Origin: Plasmopara viticola
Taxonomy: Eukaryota; Oomycota; Peronosporomycetes; Peronosporales; Peronosporaceae
Direction: 5' to 3'
Assembly (NCBI GenBank): GCA_001695595.3
Contig: MBPM02000042.1
Coordinates: 124,001 to 188,000, forward strand
Length of the DNA: 64,000 nt
This document shows positions 23,201-33,955 of this stretch, in pieces (within the stretch, counting starts at the first letter, position 1; each line of letters starts with the position of its first letter). Under the pieces are notes generated by a model, which saw nothing but the letters and a program-made list of their open reading frames with translations, searched no databases and had not been told where the DNA came from. A program made the position numbers and the translations under genes.

Positions 23201-24192
23201 TTCGTCAGTTCTTGAACGTGCAGAGTATTTTCCAGCGTGGCATCGATCCACGCATGCCCGGTCCAAACCCGAAGCTTGACCGTTCCGTAGCCGATGACCT
23301 TGAGCTTCACATCGTTCTTCGCGCTTGAAACACTGCGCGGCTGTTCAACTATCTTGTAGTCCACGAAGGATCCTCGATCCTTGCACATATGCGCCGATGC
23401 TCCGCTGTCCATGACCCAGCAGTTGCTCGCGTAGCCCTCACTGGCATTGAACGCGATGTTGGACTGGTCATGGTTTGCTTCTCTTGGAATCCGACTTGAA
23501 CGGCAATCTCTAGCATAGTGGCCGACCTTGCCACAATTGTAGCACACCCCCGACGGTCCTTTGGGACGTCGTCCTTGTTGCTTCTTCGGGTGCTGCTTGA
23601 CGCTTCGCTTGTTTGTGTAGAGAGCCGTTGCTTCCTCTACTCGTGCCGCCTCCTTCTGGCGCACTTCTTCAGCAATCAGCTTACTCACGAGACTGCTGAA
23701 TTCGAAGCTGGTGATCGACATCCGGAACGCCTGCACTAAGCTCTCGTAGCTTGCAGGAAGGCTCCTTAGCATGACTGCGCATATGTCTTCTTCACTTGGA
23801 GCACAGTTTGCACTTCTCATCTTCATCACCAGGTCTTCAAGCTCCATCACATGTCCACTCATGTTCGACGCCGTGTACTTGAACGAAGCGAACTTCTCCT
23901 TCAGCCAAAGCCGATTCGCCATGTCTTGAGTGTGATGAAACCTTGCCAGTCTTCCCCACGCTTCGGTCGCTGACGTTGCGTCGATCACGTGCATCAGCTG
24001 AGAGTCACTCAAGTTGAGCGCGATCGCAGCGTGTGCTTGCTGCTCCTTGACCGCATTGGGTGCGCCTTCGCCAGAGACGGCTCCCCACAATCCCTTGGAC
24101 ATCAAAGACATCTTCATCTTGTAGCTCCATAACGCGTAGTTGGATCCGTCGAATGGCTCGATCTTGACACCGGAGTCGTTACTTGGGCTCAT
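20254..24192 (-). CDS. Copia Gag-Pol polyprotein
   Basis: One intact 1312-residue frame. Residues 1-210 are a UBN2-type Gag. A CCHC knuckle [14 protein letters not shown] lies at 217-230. The aspartic protease motif MDSGASAHM is at 261-269. Integrase has the HHCC region (HRRLGH...CDVCATSKQ) and then the DDE core with RSDNGGEY and [17 protein letters not shown]. Reverse transcriptase has [24 protein letters not shown] and the catalytic YVDDLMLF. RNase H near the C terminus has [20 protein letters not shown]. The order protease-integrase-RT-RNase H defines Ty1/Copia. Gag and Pol share one frame without a frameshift site, so Gag excess must come from another mechanism. No internal stop was found. 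Confidence 0.97.
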   Translation of the reverse strand: [1312 protein letters not shown]

Positions 24193-24196
24193 AACC
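24185..24196 (-). promoter_or_regulatory. primer-binding site complementary to the initiator-tRNA anticodon arm, overlapping the start codon
   Basis: GGTTATGAGCCC follows the 5' LTR directly. Its complement GGGCTCATAACC matches the anticodon stem-loop of eukaryotic initiator tRNA-Met, whose anticodon is CAT. Priming by a half tRNA of this kind is known for Drosophila copia and yeast Ty5. The ATG of the polyprotein (24190..24192) lies inside this site. The host tRNA sequence itself is not in the window. Confidence 0.75.
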
Positions 24197-24402
24197 TGTT
24201 AATAATAATAAACACGGGATCGGAATGTTAATAAAAAAAAACTCAGTAAGTTGTATTTGTGCGTTCATCCTTGTCCTACTCTTTGCTGTCTCTCTTGCTG
24301 GCCATTCATTCCTTTCGCGCACGATAGCCATTCAATCGCATTGACCAATCACTGGTCATAGTAACGTCCGCCTTTCTTCGATCAGCACATCAATCTTTAA
24401 CA
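24197..24402 (-). repeat. 5' LTR of the Copia element
   Basis: This 206 bp LTR is the promoter-bearing copy for the minus-strand element. It is bounded by the target duplication on its outer side and by the primer-binding site on its inner side. Confidence 0.97.
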
Positions 24403-24815
24403 CGAGCCTCCACCTCCGCCCCTGCAGTTCGCGTCACTCAGACAGTTAGGCGCCTACAGTTTACTGTAGGCTCATCCCTGCTGAGGACAAGAACTAAGTG
24501 CGCAAATTCTTACCGAAAGGTATCGACTGGTTTCGCTTAAACTACATCGTAGTGCGACTCACCCGTCAGAACGCTAGGCCGTACTGACGTGAGTCAACGA
24601 AAAGCTGAATTCCACGTGAAGTGGAAGAGAGCATACTTTGTAGGCTGCACCTTCACTGTGTCCGGGTATTGAGGTACCTTTCGACTAGTGTTGAGTGTCT
24701 TTAGGCACTAGAGACGCAGTACGCGCGACTTTACAGTTTTCTGCGTTCATTCGCAAATCGTAGTGAGCACTCCGCAGTACTCTCCAGCTACGACGGGCCC
24801 CCAACGCGACAAAGC

Positions 24816-25907
24816 TTGGCACCAAACGTGGCACAACACCGCGCCACGGGCCTCAATTTTCGCGCCCTACCGACGCCGTCGTTGAGAAGGCGGAGGAAAC
24901 CTTGCTGGATCCCGACCGGGATCAACGGGACAAACGCTGCGCTGCCCTGGCAGGAGTCCTGCAACAAGTTTTTTCCGAACTGCTTCTGCCCATGTGGATC
25001 CCAGCCCAAGAACTAACGGCCACCTTCTCGGACACCGAGATCATGACCTCGCTGGGCTTGACTCCACAAAGCGTCACGTGGACCTCAAACCTCGAACCTT
25101 GGCAATCTTCGCGACTTCAAGACAGACCATAACGCTGGGATCAGCTTCCAGTGTACTGATAGGGACGAAATTGGGGGCGAATCTGTGACCATTTGTGGTC
25201 GCAATTTCAAAGCTCAACTGTACTCAAAGTACTCATATTGGTATGACGTGGATCTGGAACGCCTGCCCGACGACGCAACGGACGGCGTCATCTACGACTG
25301 GATTGCCAACCAAGGCACGTCGCCGGTGTTTATAATACCCGCTCATACCGTGGGAGAGCTTCGCTCCCGCAAGTTACCCCCAGCGTCGATGATGCTGACC
25401 ACTCGCGTCCCACTTCGCCTAATTCACTCTACTGGACGAGGCTACACAGTGGTGCACCACCGCAACCGCGCCTTTTCAAGCGTCGTCCCTCCCTTTATCA
25501 AAGAGCTTCGGGGAAAGGAACGCCAGGCTCGCCGGCCTATGCCGGCGCCTCCCGACCCTGACCAAGACGAAACGAGCAACATCCCGCCCGCATTTGATGA
25601 AAAGAGCGACGTTAGCGATAGTGACGCGATCGTCGACGTCTCCTCGTCGGTAAGAGAGCCACATAGTGGGGATCAATCTGACGACGAGTCTTCCCAGCGC
25701 AGCTCTATGGATAGTCTCGAATGTGCGATCGTGGCCAACCCCACGTCGGTTTGGCCTCACGACAGCACTGCCGTCTTTCATGTTGGCGCAACTCAGACCA
25801 CATTAAGCGGGCAAAGTGCATGGTCTTCGGCACAATGGCAGATCCAGCGGAAGATCTGCGCTGCCTCCCCACTCCCGAACCGTTTACCCGATGGTTGCAT
25901 CGGTTAA
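24816..25907 (+). pseudogene. LINE ORF1-like remnant
   Basis: Frames at 24816..25016, 24902..25132 and 25185..25907 overlap or abut with frame changes. The last gives 240 residues without a stop: a beta-rich part (FKAQLYSKYSYWYDVDLERLPDD), a basic segment and a Ser/Asp-rich tail. No zinc knuckle is seen. Assignment to ORF1 rests on its position upstream of the endonuclease; no domain supports it directly. Confidence 0.45.
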
Positions 25908-26712
25908 TTCGTACGAATGGTGGAGCGATGGCTTAGATGAACATATTCCACCGGAACAGAACCTCATCCTGTGGGACAACTCAACAAACCCACCGCAATC
26001 TGTAGACTCCAATGTGAAGCTGTCAGAGACGACGGAGGGGGGGCATGGATGCGGCGGTCTGACAGGGCAACGTTGAACAAATGTCGCTTCAAGATTATGC
26101 ATAACAATTGGATATTTATTGGGTTCATTCTGCTCGCTAATCGACCCAGACATGGTGATAGCATCGGTGCAAGCTCAGCCCAGTCTTCATCGAGTCTTGC
26201 TAGACATCACGGCGATGGACAACTTTCAATATTTTCGCGCAATAGCGTTCGGACACGCCGTTTTCCGCAAGATATCCACGCAATCTTGTACACTGAATGA
26301 GGAATGCTGTGTGGTTATACGGATAACCACGCTCTACCCAGGCCAACGCGATCTGGATCTTCAAGCCGTTCTGGAACAGCTGTGTCCAGATCAAGTGCAG
26401 TTCTGGCTCAAGATGTAATCAGCTGAAGCGGAACTGGCTCTGCAAATTATTGCGCCCAGCGTCTACCCAGATCCGCTCAAGCTGAGCGCACTCACGGGTA
26501 TGGCAGCATCGGCACTGCCCCACTCAATTTGGATACTATGGGATGACACAACCCTTGCCAACCTAATAATGTCGCCCATCGTGGATCGCACTTTAGCAGG
26601 GCCTCTCCCGGCAGACCTTTGCTCAAAGGTCTGCCGTACAGTTGAGTACTTACGAACCCAGGCTACTTCGGTGGTCACCTCTAGTCCCACTCACCTAAAA
26701 TAAAATTGGACC
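25908..26712 (+). pseudogene. unassigned LINE coding remnant between ORF1 and endonuclease
   Basis: Several short plus-strand frames (for example 26119..26418 and 26500..26703) read like protein, with Trp/Leu-rich and Pro-containing segments, but they are broken by stops. They lie where the C-terminal part of ORF1 would be. No domain is recognised. Confidence 0.35.
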
Positions 26713-27363
26713 TTGAGAAGGTTTTCCTTTAACGCGAATGGTCTGAATAACGTAGCACAACGTACTCTTAACTTCTTCTCAAACAACTTTCACATTGTGG
26801 GCTTGCAATAGTCCAAGTTTACGGGTATCAAAGCTTTAAACGAGCAAAACACCACTGGAATACGGCTTCATAACTAAATCCCAGCTTCTGGTCATACGAC
26901 AATACTGACAACGTTACCGGGCACACTGGAGTGGGCCTGCTGCTCACACCCTCCTGTTCATATACGCAAGCTTCACGACGTCGCAAGCCAGCATGTTACT
27001 TTCATGGAAGTATTGCCCCGATACTTGCTAGTGCGCGGCACTTTGGACTCCGTCGTGACCTACATCTACGTGATCTACGCTCCGGTCAAGCCAAGCCAGC
27101 GGCCAGACTTTTTTGCAGCCCTCCCCCGGACCTATGTAGAGGATGCTCAACACCTTGTGCTTGGTGAATTGATTATAGTCCATCCGTGTCAACTCAACCA
27201 AACAAGGCAAGCAGATCGGAACCGAGTCCATGGCCGAGAAGCCTTGTTAGACTGGATGTCCTCCTTGCACTTGGTTGTTGCCTGGCGTCTCCAAGATCCT
27301 GACGTCCAAGAAATTACTAGTCCCAACAGCAGCTCCAGACTCGACTACGTCTTGGTCAGCTAG
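26713..27363 (+). pseudogene. LINE apurinic-like endonuclease remnant
   Basis: The start RRFSFNANGLNN and then NFHIVGLQ-stop-SKF match the beginning of exonuclease-endonuclease-phosphatase domains, where LQE is expected; the catalytic Glu codon has become TAG. Further on, VIYAPVKPSQRPDFFAALPR, then LVLGELIIVH (GDLN expected, Asp changed to Glu), then SPNSSSRLDYVLVS give the middle and end of the domain. The frame changes at least once. Confidence 0.75.
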
Positions 27364-28125
27364 GCTTTTTCACTCGGCAACCCAAGATGTCCAGTATGAC
27401 TATCGGGGCTTAGCAGGTAAAGAAGACAATGCTGGAGATCTATTCCACCTTGGTACTTCCTGCTATAAGCCCCCTTATCGGGCCCCATGAAAATGTCCAG
27501 CCTGGGCCATCCAGCTCCCAATGCACAAGAGGAACTGTACCACTCGCTTGGTGAGCTTGCAGACTCTTTTCAAAGCCCCAACAGTAAACAGTAACTCCCA
27601 CAATCCCGGTTTCCTTCTCGACGAACAGAAAAGAAGAGATTCGATCTTCCTTTGGGAGCTCTTTCAATCCAAAAATAACAGGCGCCAACGGACACTTGAA
27701 GACCTCCACCTTGAATTGAACGTGCTGTAGCATGCCCAGGCTAACCCAGTTGAAGACTACTCCAAACAGCTTACGGCCGCAAGAGCCAAGCTTAAGGAAA
27801 ACCTGGAGGAGCAATATCAATATGCGTCCAAGCAGAAGTTTGTCTCGGACCTCAAGTACACTGGGCATTGCTCCAAGTACTTCTTCGACCACTGCAGGCC
27901 CTCCACAAGACGCCCATTTCTGTGAATACGGCCGAAGAACTCGAACCAATTTGCAGGGCCTTTTCTTCGTATTGATCTGGCGTCAACTGCTCCCTGTCCA
28001 AAGAATTCGGGCACTTCAAGCCCGGCTGAAACAGCATCAAGCTTTTCCGGATACTCCAACATACCAAGACTCGACTGACGACAAAGGATCAGGCTTACTT
28101 AGACAGCCCCTTCACGGCAAATGAG

Positions 28126-28990
28126 TTCCACTGGGCGCTATCACATACTTCAGCTGATAAAACGCCTGGGCCTGACAATCTTCCAGTCGAGTTTTACAAG
28201 ACCAACCCTTCTCATTGGAGCTGCATACCGGAGGTAGTCTACGCGGCCCAGCTCCACCTAGGTCGTATGACTAAATTTCAGCGGTGTGCTCAGGTCTCGT
28301 TGTTATAAAAGAAGGGCGACCGCAAGGTCCCTAGCAACTATCGACCGATCACGCTCCTAAATGTGGGTACTTAATTGAGACCCAAGATTCTTGCCCATCA
28401 CCTAAGCTCGAATCTCAACAGCCTCCTACACTCAGGCCAATACGGGTTTATTCCAAGACGGGATATCCGCCACGCGCACATAAGACTCCAGGCCTTAACC
28501 CAGCTGTTCGGCAAGGATGGGTCAATGGCCCGTGCGATTTTACTCGGCTTCGCCAAGGCCTTCGATAGTGTCGTTTGGGAAGCACTTGACATAGTGATTT
28601 GGCATTTTGAGTTTGGAGACACGATCGGGCGCTGGATCCGGGTCCTTTTCCCAGAAATCCTGGTATCACTCATATTCAACAGTCAATCGCTAAGTCCGTT
28701 CGAACTTGGCACGGGGGTTCTACGGGGAAACCCCCTCTCCCCAGCACTTTTTGTGCTTTTTACTGAACCTTACTAAGGGTTAAACTAAAGGATTACGGTT
28801 TACGTAGTGAGAATACAACGCACTCGGTTATCAGTTTTGTCCATGATTGCACTGAACTCGCTTCCGACCTCAAGCACAACAAGTTTTTTCTCCGCCAAGC
28901 GGGAGACTTTTGTGCGGCTTCAGGAATGCGGCTCAGCCAGGACAGGACAGTGATACTTCCTTTTCACCCTTGGTTAGATGAAAACGAGTC
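28126..28990 (+). pseudogene. LINE reverse transcriptase remnant
   Basis: HWALSHTSADKTPGPDNLPVEFYK, KKGDRKVPSNYRPITLLN, SGQYGFIPRRDIRHAH, GFAKAFDSVVWEAL and GVLRGNPLSPALFVLF are the ordered RT blocks of non-LTR elements. Stops occur after SLL and after LLNVGT. The catalytic F/YxDD block has decayed to FVHD in a shifted frame near 28835. The longest open piece is 28375..28776. Confidence 0.85.
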
Positions 28991-29022
28991 ATTACGCCAG
29001 TCCTTATTCGAGCTGGAATTGA

Positions 29023-29925
29023 TTGTGGTTGGAATTACCGGGCGCGCTAAGTTATTTTTACGGCCCAAATCTCAGCGATGCTGACCGACCCCAGCACTTA
29101 CTCACAGAAATGAAAAACAAGCGCTCTATATGGCTCCACCGGGCACGCACGCTGCGTGGCCAAGAAGTGATACTTCAACAAATTATTCTGCCACCACTGT
29201 GGTATTCGGCTAGCTTCTGTCACGTTCCCTCAACTGGGTTTCAAGACCAGCCTGTAAGGCTCATTTTGCGCTTTCTTTGCCGGTTCAAGGCCTCCAACGT
29301 TCTCCCCAGAACTTGGTGTTTATTTCCTTGCATAAAGATGGATTGTGTCCCACTCCCATCCCCGATATGATTCAAAGCCTCCAGCTGCACAAGCTCTGCA
29401 AGGTAATCTTAGCTGGACGACCCCCCCCCAAGGAAAGACTATTCTCTCATGGGCAGTCCCAGTTATTCGTCTTTTCGACCAAGCCGCAGCTCCGTGGAGG
29501 AAGGGCTTCGAAATCTTATACGCACCCGTGCCTACCAGCCTGGACTACGCGGTCTCCGGACGGTCTACCCGCTACACAACGGTATCATCCGCCCTATAGA
29601 TCTGTTTCGAATTTGTGAGCGATCGGTGACGGCAGCGAGATTATCTCAATCTCTCAGCCACCTTGCACCGGGACGGGTTACCAGCGTACGCTCTGGTTCC
29701 AATTTTTTGGACAAAGTTGATTGACTTCTCAATTCGCTCGCCGAATATTCAATTGGACCGATTTAAGCAGTCCAACGTCACGCGGCATTCCACGCTTGGG
29801 TATTCGACACCTATGAGGTGGATGAGCTTAGCGCTGCTCGGATACGAACCGCGATATCCAGCTACCATGTTCCGGACTTACTACTTCCTTGCCTTGGTAA
29901 AGCAGGAATCGAAGTCCAAATAATT
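29023..29925 (+). pseudogene. LINE region between RT and zf-RVT, broken
   Basis: Overlapping plus-strand frames include PALTHRNEKQALYMAPPGTHA-like and LRFLCRFKASN-like pieces that resemble the thumb/connection part of LINE ORF2. Stops and shifts are frequent. Support comes mainly from position and strand. Confidence 0.45.
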
Positions 29926-30002
29926 TCAATAGTTGCGCTATGTACAACGGTTGCTGGCGTTTTTTTTTGTAAAAAGAGTAACAACTCTGCCCGGCCCAAT
30001 CA

Positions 30003-30257
30003 ATGAGGAGCCGAGACATTAAGGTGGGGAAGCCTGTATTACCCGTCTACTCGAACTTGTTCTACAGACTTCAGCACAACGCGGTATACCTCGGCAACCG
30101 CCTTCAGCATCTTCAAGGAATTCAGTGTTTGTGCCACCACAACTGCGGTGTGCTTGAAACCACTCCGCATCTCTTTTGGTACTGCAAGTTTGTGGTCGCC
30201 ACTTATAACGACAGGCTTGCCACCTTCCAAGCGCTGTTTTCGACCAAACTCGAATAG
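30003..30257 (+). pseudogene. LINE zf-RVT domain remnant
   Basis: The frame contains CLCHHNCGVLETTPHLFWYC, the Cys-Cys-His-Cys arrangement with ET..HLFWxC typical of the zf-RVT domain at the C terminus of LINE ORF2. It ends at TAG after LFSTKLE. Related broken sequence continues to about 30725. Confidence 0.75.
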
Positions 30258-30725
30258 GAAACGATATTGAGCTTCAGCGTCGAGCCTACACCGTCGGCCA
30301 AGTCCCAATACGGCGAAAGCCTCTTCGTGATTTTTCACATAGTGCGACTGTGATCCTACGCTGCTTATGGATGCATCGATACGATATTCGATTCCACAAG
30401 CGAACAACCTATTAGACGTTCAGGTCCGAATTAAAGCGGTAGTGGCACTTCATGTTGAGCGCTACTACCAAGATCCTCTACTCAAAACGCTTAGCCACTT
30501 TGGAACATAGCGGCGCCAACTAGTGGACTCGATGGACACTAATTGGCTCTCCCCGACTCAGCCACCGACCGCCTAATCAACGAAGTCCCCGCTGGATTAG
30601 CTAACATGACCAAGCGCTATTACTACCGTGGACTTGTCGTGACAAATACGGATATTGAGCACAACACAACCACGCTTATCGGCTATCCATCACAAGTTTC
30701 GATTTTGCGTGATTACTTTACTTAG

Positions 30726-33700
30726 AATTGCTAAACCTGTAAAATTTAGCGATCAAGTTAATAGAATACGGTAGCTAGGCAATTTGCTGGATAAAAGCGC
30801 AATGAAATTTAATAATCTAGGAGATGTAGTGATCAAGTAGTGGTAAATGAATACTCATAATGAATTTATCATGCAATTTCAATCCTGAAAATTATAAACA
30901 TGTTACTGAAGACGTGGCTTGTCCGTCTAAGGAAGAATGGTCAACAAGCGCCCCACCGGGATCATGCATAATGAAGCATATTCAATGCCTGCCAAAATTG
31001 CGATAACGAATTTAGTCGCAAATAAAAAACTTGATGCACAGTGAAAACAAGACTGCATTCTTTTGAAGAATTCGATCCCATGGAATCAGCAATTGTAAAT
31101 AGTCAATAACTGGTTAAGATCGTACAATCTCCTGCACGCCTCCTCGGGGCTAGGTGCTGATGACCCCGTGCCACTTAGCTGTATATTCTGCATCTATAGG
31201 GGCACACTATCAACCTGAACATTTTCAAGGTACGCGGATAAATCGCACAACCTTTTCGCACCTGTCAAACACGCACTATGCTCTGTTCGAATTTCTTACT
31301 AGCCTGAGGTGATGGCTGCATTTGCGGCTATCCTGTTGTAAAGAAGCTAAACGTCACAACGCTGAAATTGATGGGCTCTTCCCTTGTACATGACTAGGAA
31401 TACGACATCCGAAAAGCAATGCATTTCTTGGGATACACTACTGAATGTATGGTCGCTTTTTTTCAATCGACTTGAAAGCCAACAAACCTAGGTCTTGTGT
31501 CGAATCGGTCGTCAAACACTATTACTATTTATGTATTCTATGGCCGAGCCTTAAGTTCCGGGCTAAGAATAATAAAATAGGGGAAAAGTGCTAGAGACTA
31601 CGAATTTGGTCTCAGTCATCTGAGACTGTAATGCCCCCTCATACATAGTAAAAGATACAGTGACAAACACTCCTTCCCCGACTTTTCTAATAGCACTTTG
31701 TACTCAATACTATCCGTATGAGCCAAAGCCTTAATCTTTGAAAACCAGGCTAGATCTAGAGCACACAGCCTACCCACACCTCTCACGAATACTCTATCAA
31801 CATTGCCGTCAAGAGGCTGTATCCACAACGCTAGTAAGCTTTCCATTGCCAACTCGACAACACTCGGTAGTTCAAAATCTTGAAGAGCGCAAAGTGAATT
31901 GGCGGGTAGTAATTATCTCGCGCTTGTTCACAAATTATAAGGTAAATTGTGAGCGTTTAAGAACTTTGACTCCAGCTACTTCAGCTTTCGAGGACTTAAT
32001 ATCGACATCGCCTCGCGAGTTGTCGAGGCGCAGTCGGAAATTATTTTTTTGCTTCATCAAAAGTCTCAAAGCAAGCTTTTCTGGTAATGCGGAGGTCTCT
32101 ATTGCTGTGTGCAATCCAGTGTGTCCGTAAGCTTGCTTTGAGCCACCCCACGATCATTCAAAGGAGTGCGTATAATTCTAAGCGCTCAAGTAAGGCAAGG
32201 TGCTGAAGCGCCATTATGTTTAATCGACGCGTGATGTTGTCATTATACGACATGGTCTTCCAGGGTTTCTGTCTTTCCACTCGGTATATATGAAATCTTA
32301 GCGCGATAATGCTTTGTCTGAGTCAGACCCTTTTCGCTCAAAAAAGTCTTATTCTGGTACTGATTTGTGGCGTCCTCATGTACAAGACCAAACTGCCGGT
32401 GGTTTAACGTATATAGCTGAAGACGGTGTTTTTTTAAATAAAACAATTTTAATAAAAAAGTCACTTTAGTCAATCAGAAGTTATAATAATTGACCCGATC
32501 ATTGCGCTATTATGTTACCTTGATGAGGGGAATAGGGTGAGTGCCCAATCCCGAAAGATGAGCGCCTGGCAGTGATTTCCTTGATTAATTTAATACTACA
32601 GAATGTAGCTTAGCCTTGCCTGGCGAGGTCGCTATCGAAATTTCTGGATATGTCATAGATAGAACTTTATGGCTTACTACAAAACTGTCATTGTCCATGC
32701 AAAAGAGCACATTGTATTTTTAGTATGGGCTCGTCAAGTTTAAGGCCCATCTAAAGGCTTTAGCTTATTTTTCGTAGATTAACACTGCGCATCGAGCATT
32801 ACCTCTTGTAAACCTCCCCTTCTTTGCAAAGAATTTTTTTTCCAAAGTCAAGCATTAGACGATGATTCATCGGGCGCAAGCTATCTTGTATTACCAGACC
32901 GCCGTCATCCGTTACAAACTAAAGTTGTGCAGCTCATACGCATTCGTAGACCTGTATAAGCTTTTTTAATAATGATTTGCAAATGGGAAGCTGTTGGCGC
33001 TTTTAAGCGCCCGCGAAGCAGGGCTGCCGCAACCATTTGCTAGGGACAAGCGCGATCTGGGTTTCTGATCTCCATTTAGAATTAGAGCAATTTAAGTCGC
33101 CGATAGCTATTTGCCTGACTGGAAGAATCTGTACAAAAGAATAAATAGCAGTTCTTGGTACCAGGTTGACAGCGACCTGTGACTTGTATTGGTCTTGCGT
33201 ATAGAGCAAAAGCACGTTGCACTTTAGCGTTAGTTCCATTTCTATAAAAAAAGTATTTCCTTTAAATGTCGAAAGCAAAGCCCGGCTTGACTCTGGGCCC
33301 TAGCGCATAGCTCTGCTCTTACAGCTCGAACGAAACAGCGTTAAATGAGGATTGGTCGTAAGAGCAGAAAGACCGAGTGCACCAGCGTGAAGTTATTTTG
33401 CATGGGTAACTTTTGCTTTTTTAAATTTACGACAGCGTACAATCTCTGACGTTATATCAAAACGTATACAGTTGCAAGACTGGTTTGATAGTTGTGCCTA
33501 CAAATTATTCAGCAACGATTATCCTGGCTTACATGGAAGTCATTTCTCTTTGTTCGTAAATTACCTATCAATGCTAACACGAAGAGGCAAACAAAGCTGA
33601 AGTGCGGTACTTAAGAAATACTACAATTCTCATATTTTTGATAGTAAAGTACTTAAATATATTGATGACACCCATGGGAGGAAAAAGGCTATAAATACTT

Positions 33701-33873
33701 TGTAGCCTTGTAATATGCACCACGTTCGATCAGATACTGCTCTAAATAGAGCTTTTGAATTGATGTTCCAAAAACACATAACTTACGTCACACAGTATGC
33801 TAATATCACCAATCAACTAATTCGATGGCTAATTTCAATACATAATTCAACTCTATTAGTCTCAATTACTTAA
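30726..33873. other. intergenic AT-rich region before the topoisomerase gene
   Basis: About 3.1 kb. The longest frame is 130 codons (31738..32130, plus) and shows no domain or signal sequence. No repeat or RNA gene was recognised. Confidence 0.5.
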
Positions 33874-33890
33874 GCTCATTTGTCGATTTT
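33874..33890 (+). promoter_or_regulatory. oomycete-type initiator of the topoisomerase gene
   Basis: GCTCATTTGTCGATTTT is close to the oomycete core promoter consensus (GCTCATTYY initiator followed by the A/T flanking motif). It lies 66-82 bp before the ATG at 33956, which supports that ATG as the start. Confidence 0.6.
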
Positions 33891-33955
33891 AAAGATAATA
33901 TATCGGATTGGTAGAAATTGTGTTTGATGTCCGCCAAACTATCACTCAAGTGAAC

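Larger units (their letters stand above)
20011..24407 (-). mobile_element. complete, very young Copia-type LTR retrotransposon
   Basis: The element runs 20016..24402 (4387 bp). Its two 206 bp LTRs begin TG and end CA and differ at one position only (C at 20019, T at 24200). It is flanked by a 5 bp duplication CGAGC at 20011..20015 and 24403..24407. A polypurine tract AAGGGAGAG (20222..20230, minus strand) abuts the 3' LTR. The primer-binding site GGTTATGAGCCC (24185..24196, minus strand) abuts the 5' LTR. The single polyprotein frame is intact. All parts needed for transposition are present, so the insertion is recent and may be active. It lies between the NDUFB2-like gene and a decayed LINE. 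Confidence 0.97.
24408..30725 (+). mobile_element. decayed LINE (non-LTR retrotransposon)
   Basis: A roughly 6.3 kb plus-strand succession of broken frames in the order ORF1-like, endonuclease, reverse transcriptase and zf-RVT. Many in-frame stops and frame changes separate the pieces, so it is inactive. The right end is set near the last open frame. The left end is unknown because the Copia element sits directly against it; Copia may have inserted into the 5' untranslated part of the LINE. No 3' tail or target duplication could be recognised. Confidence 0.8.

Noticed and set aside
31738..32130. 130-codon plus-strand frame
   Set aside because: No recognisable motif and no supporting promoter or intron signals.
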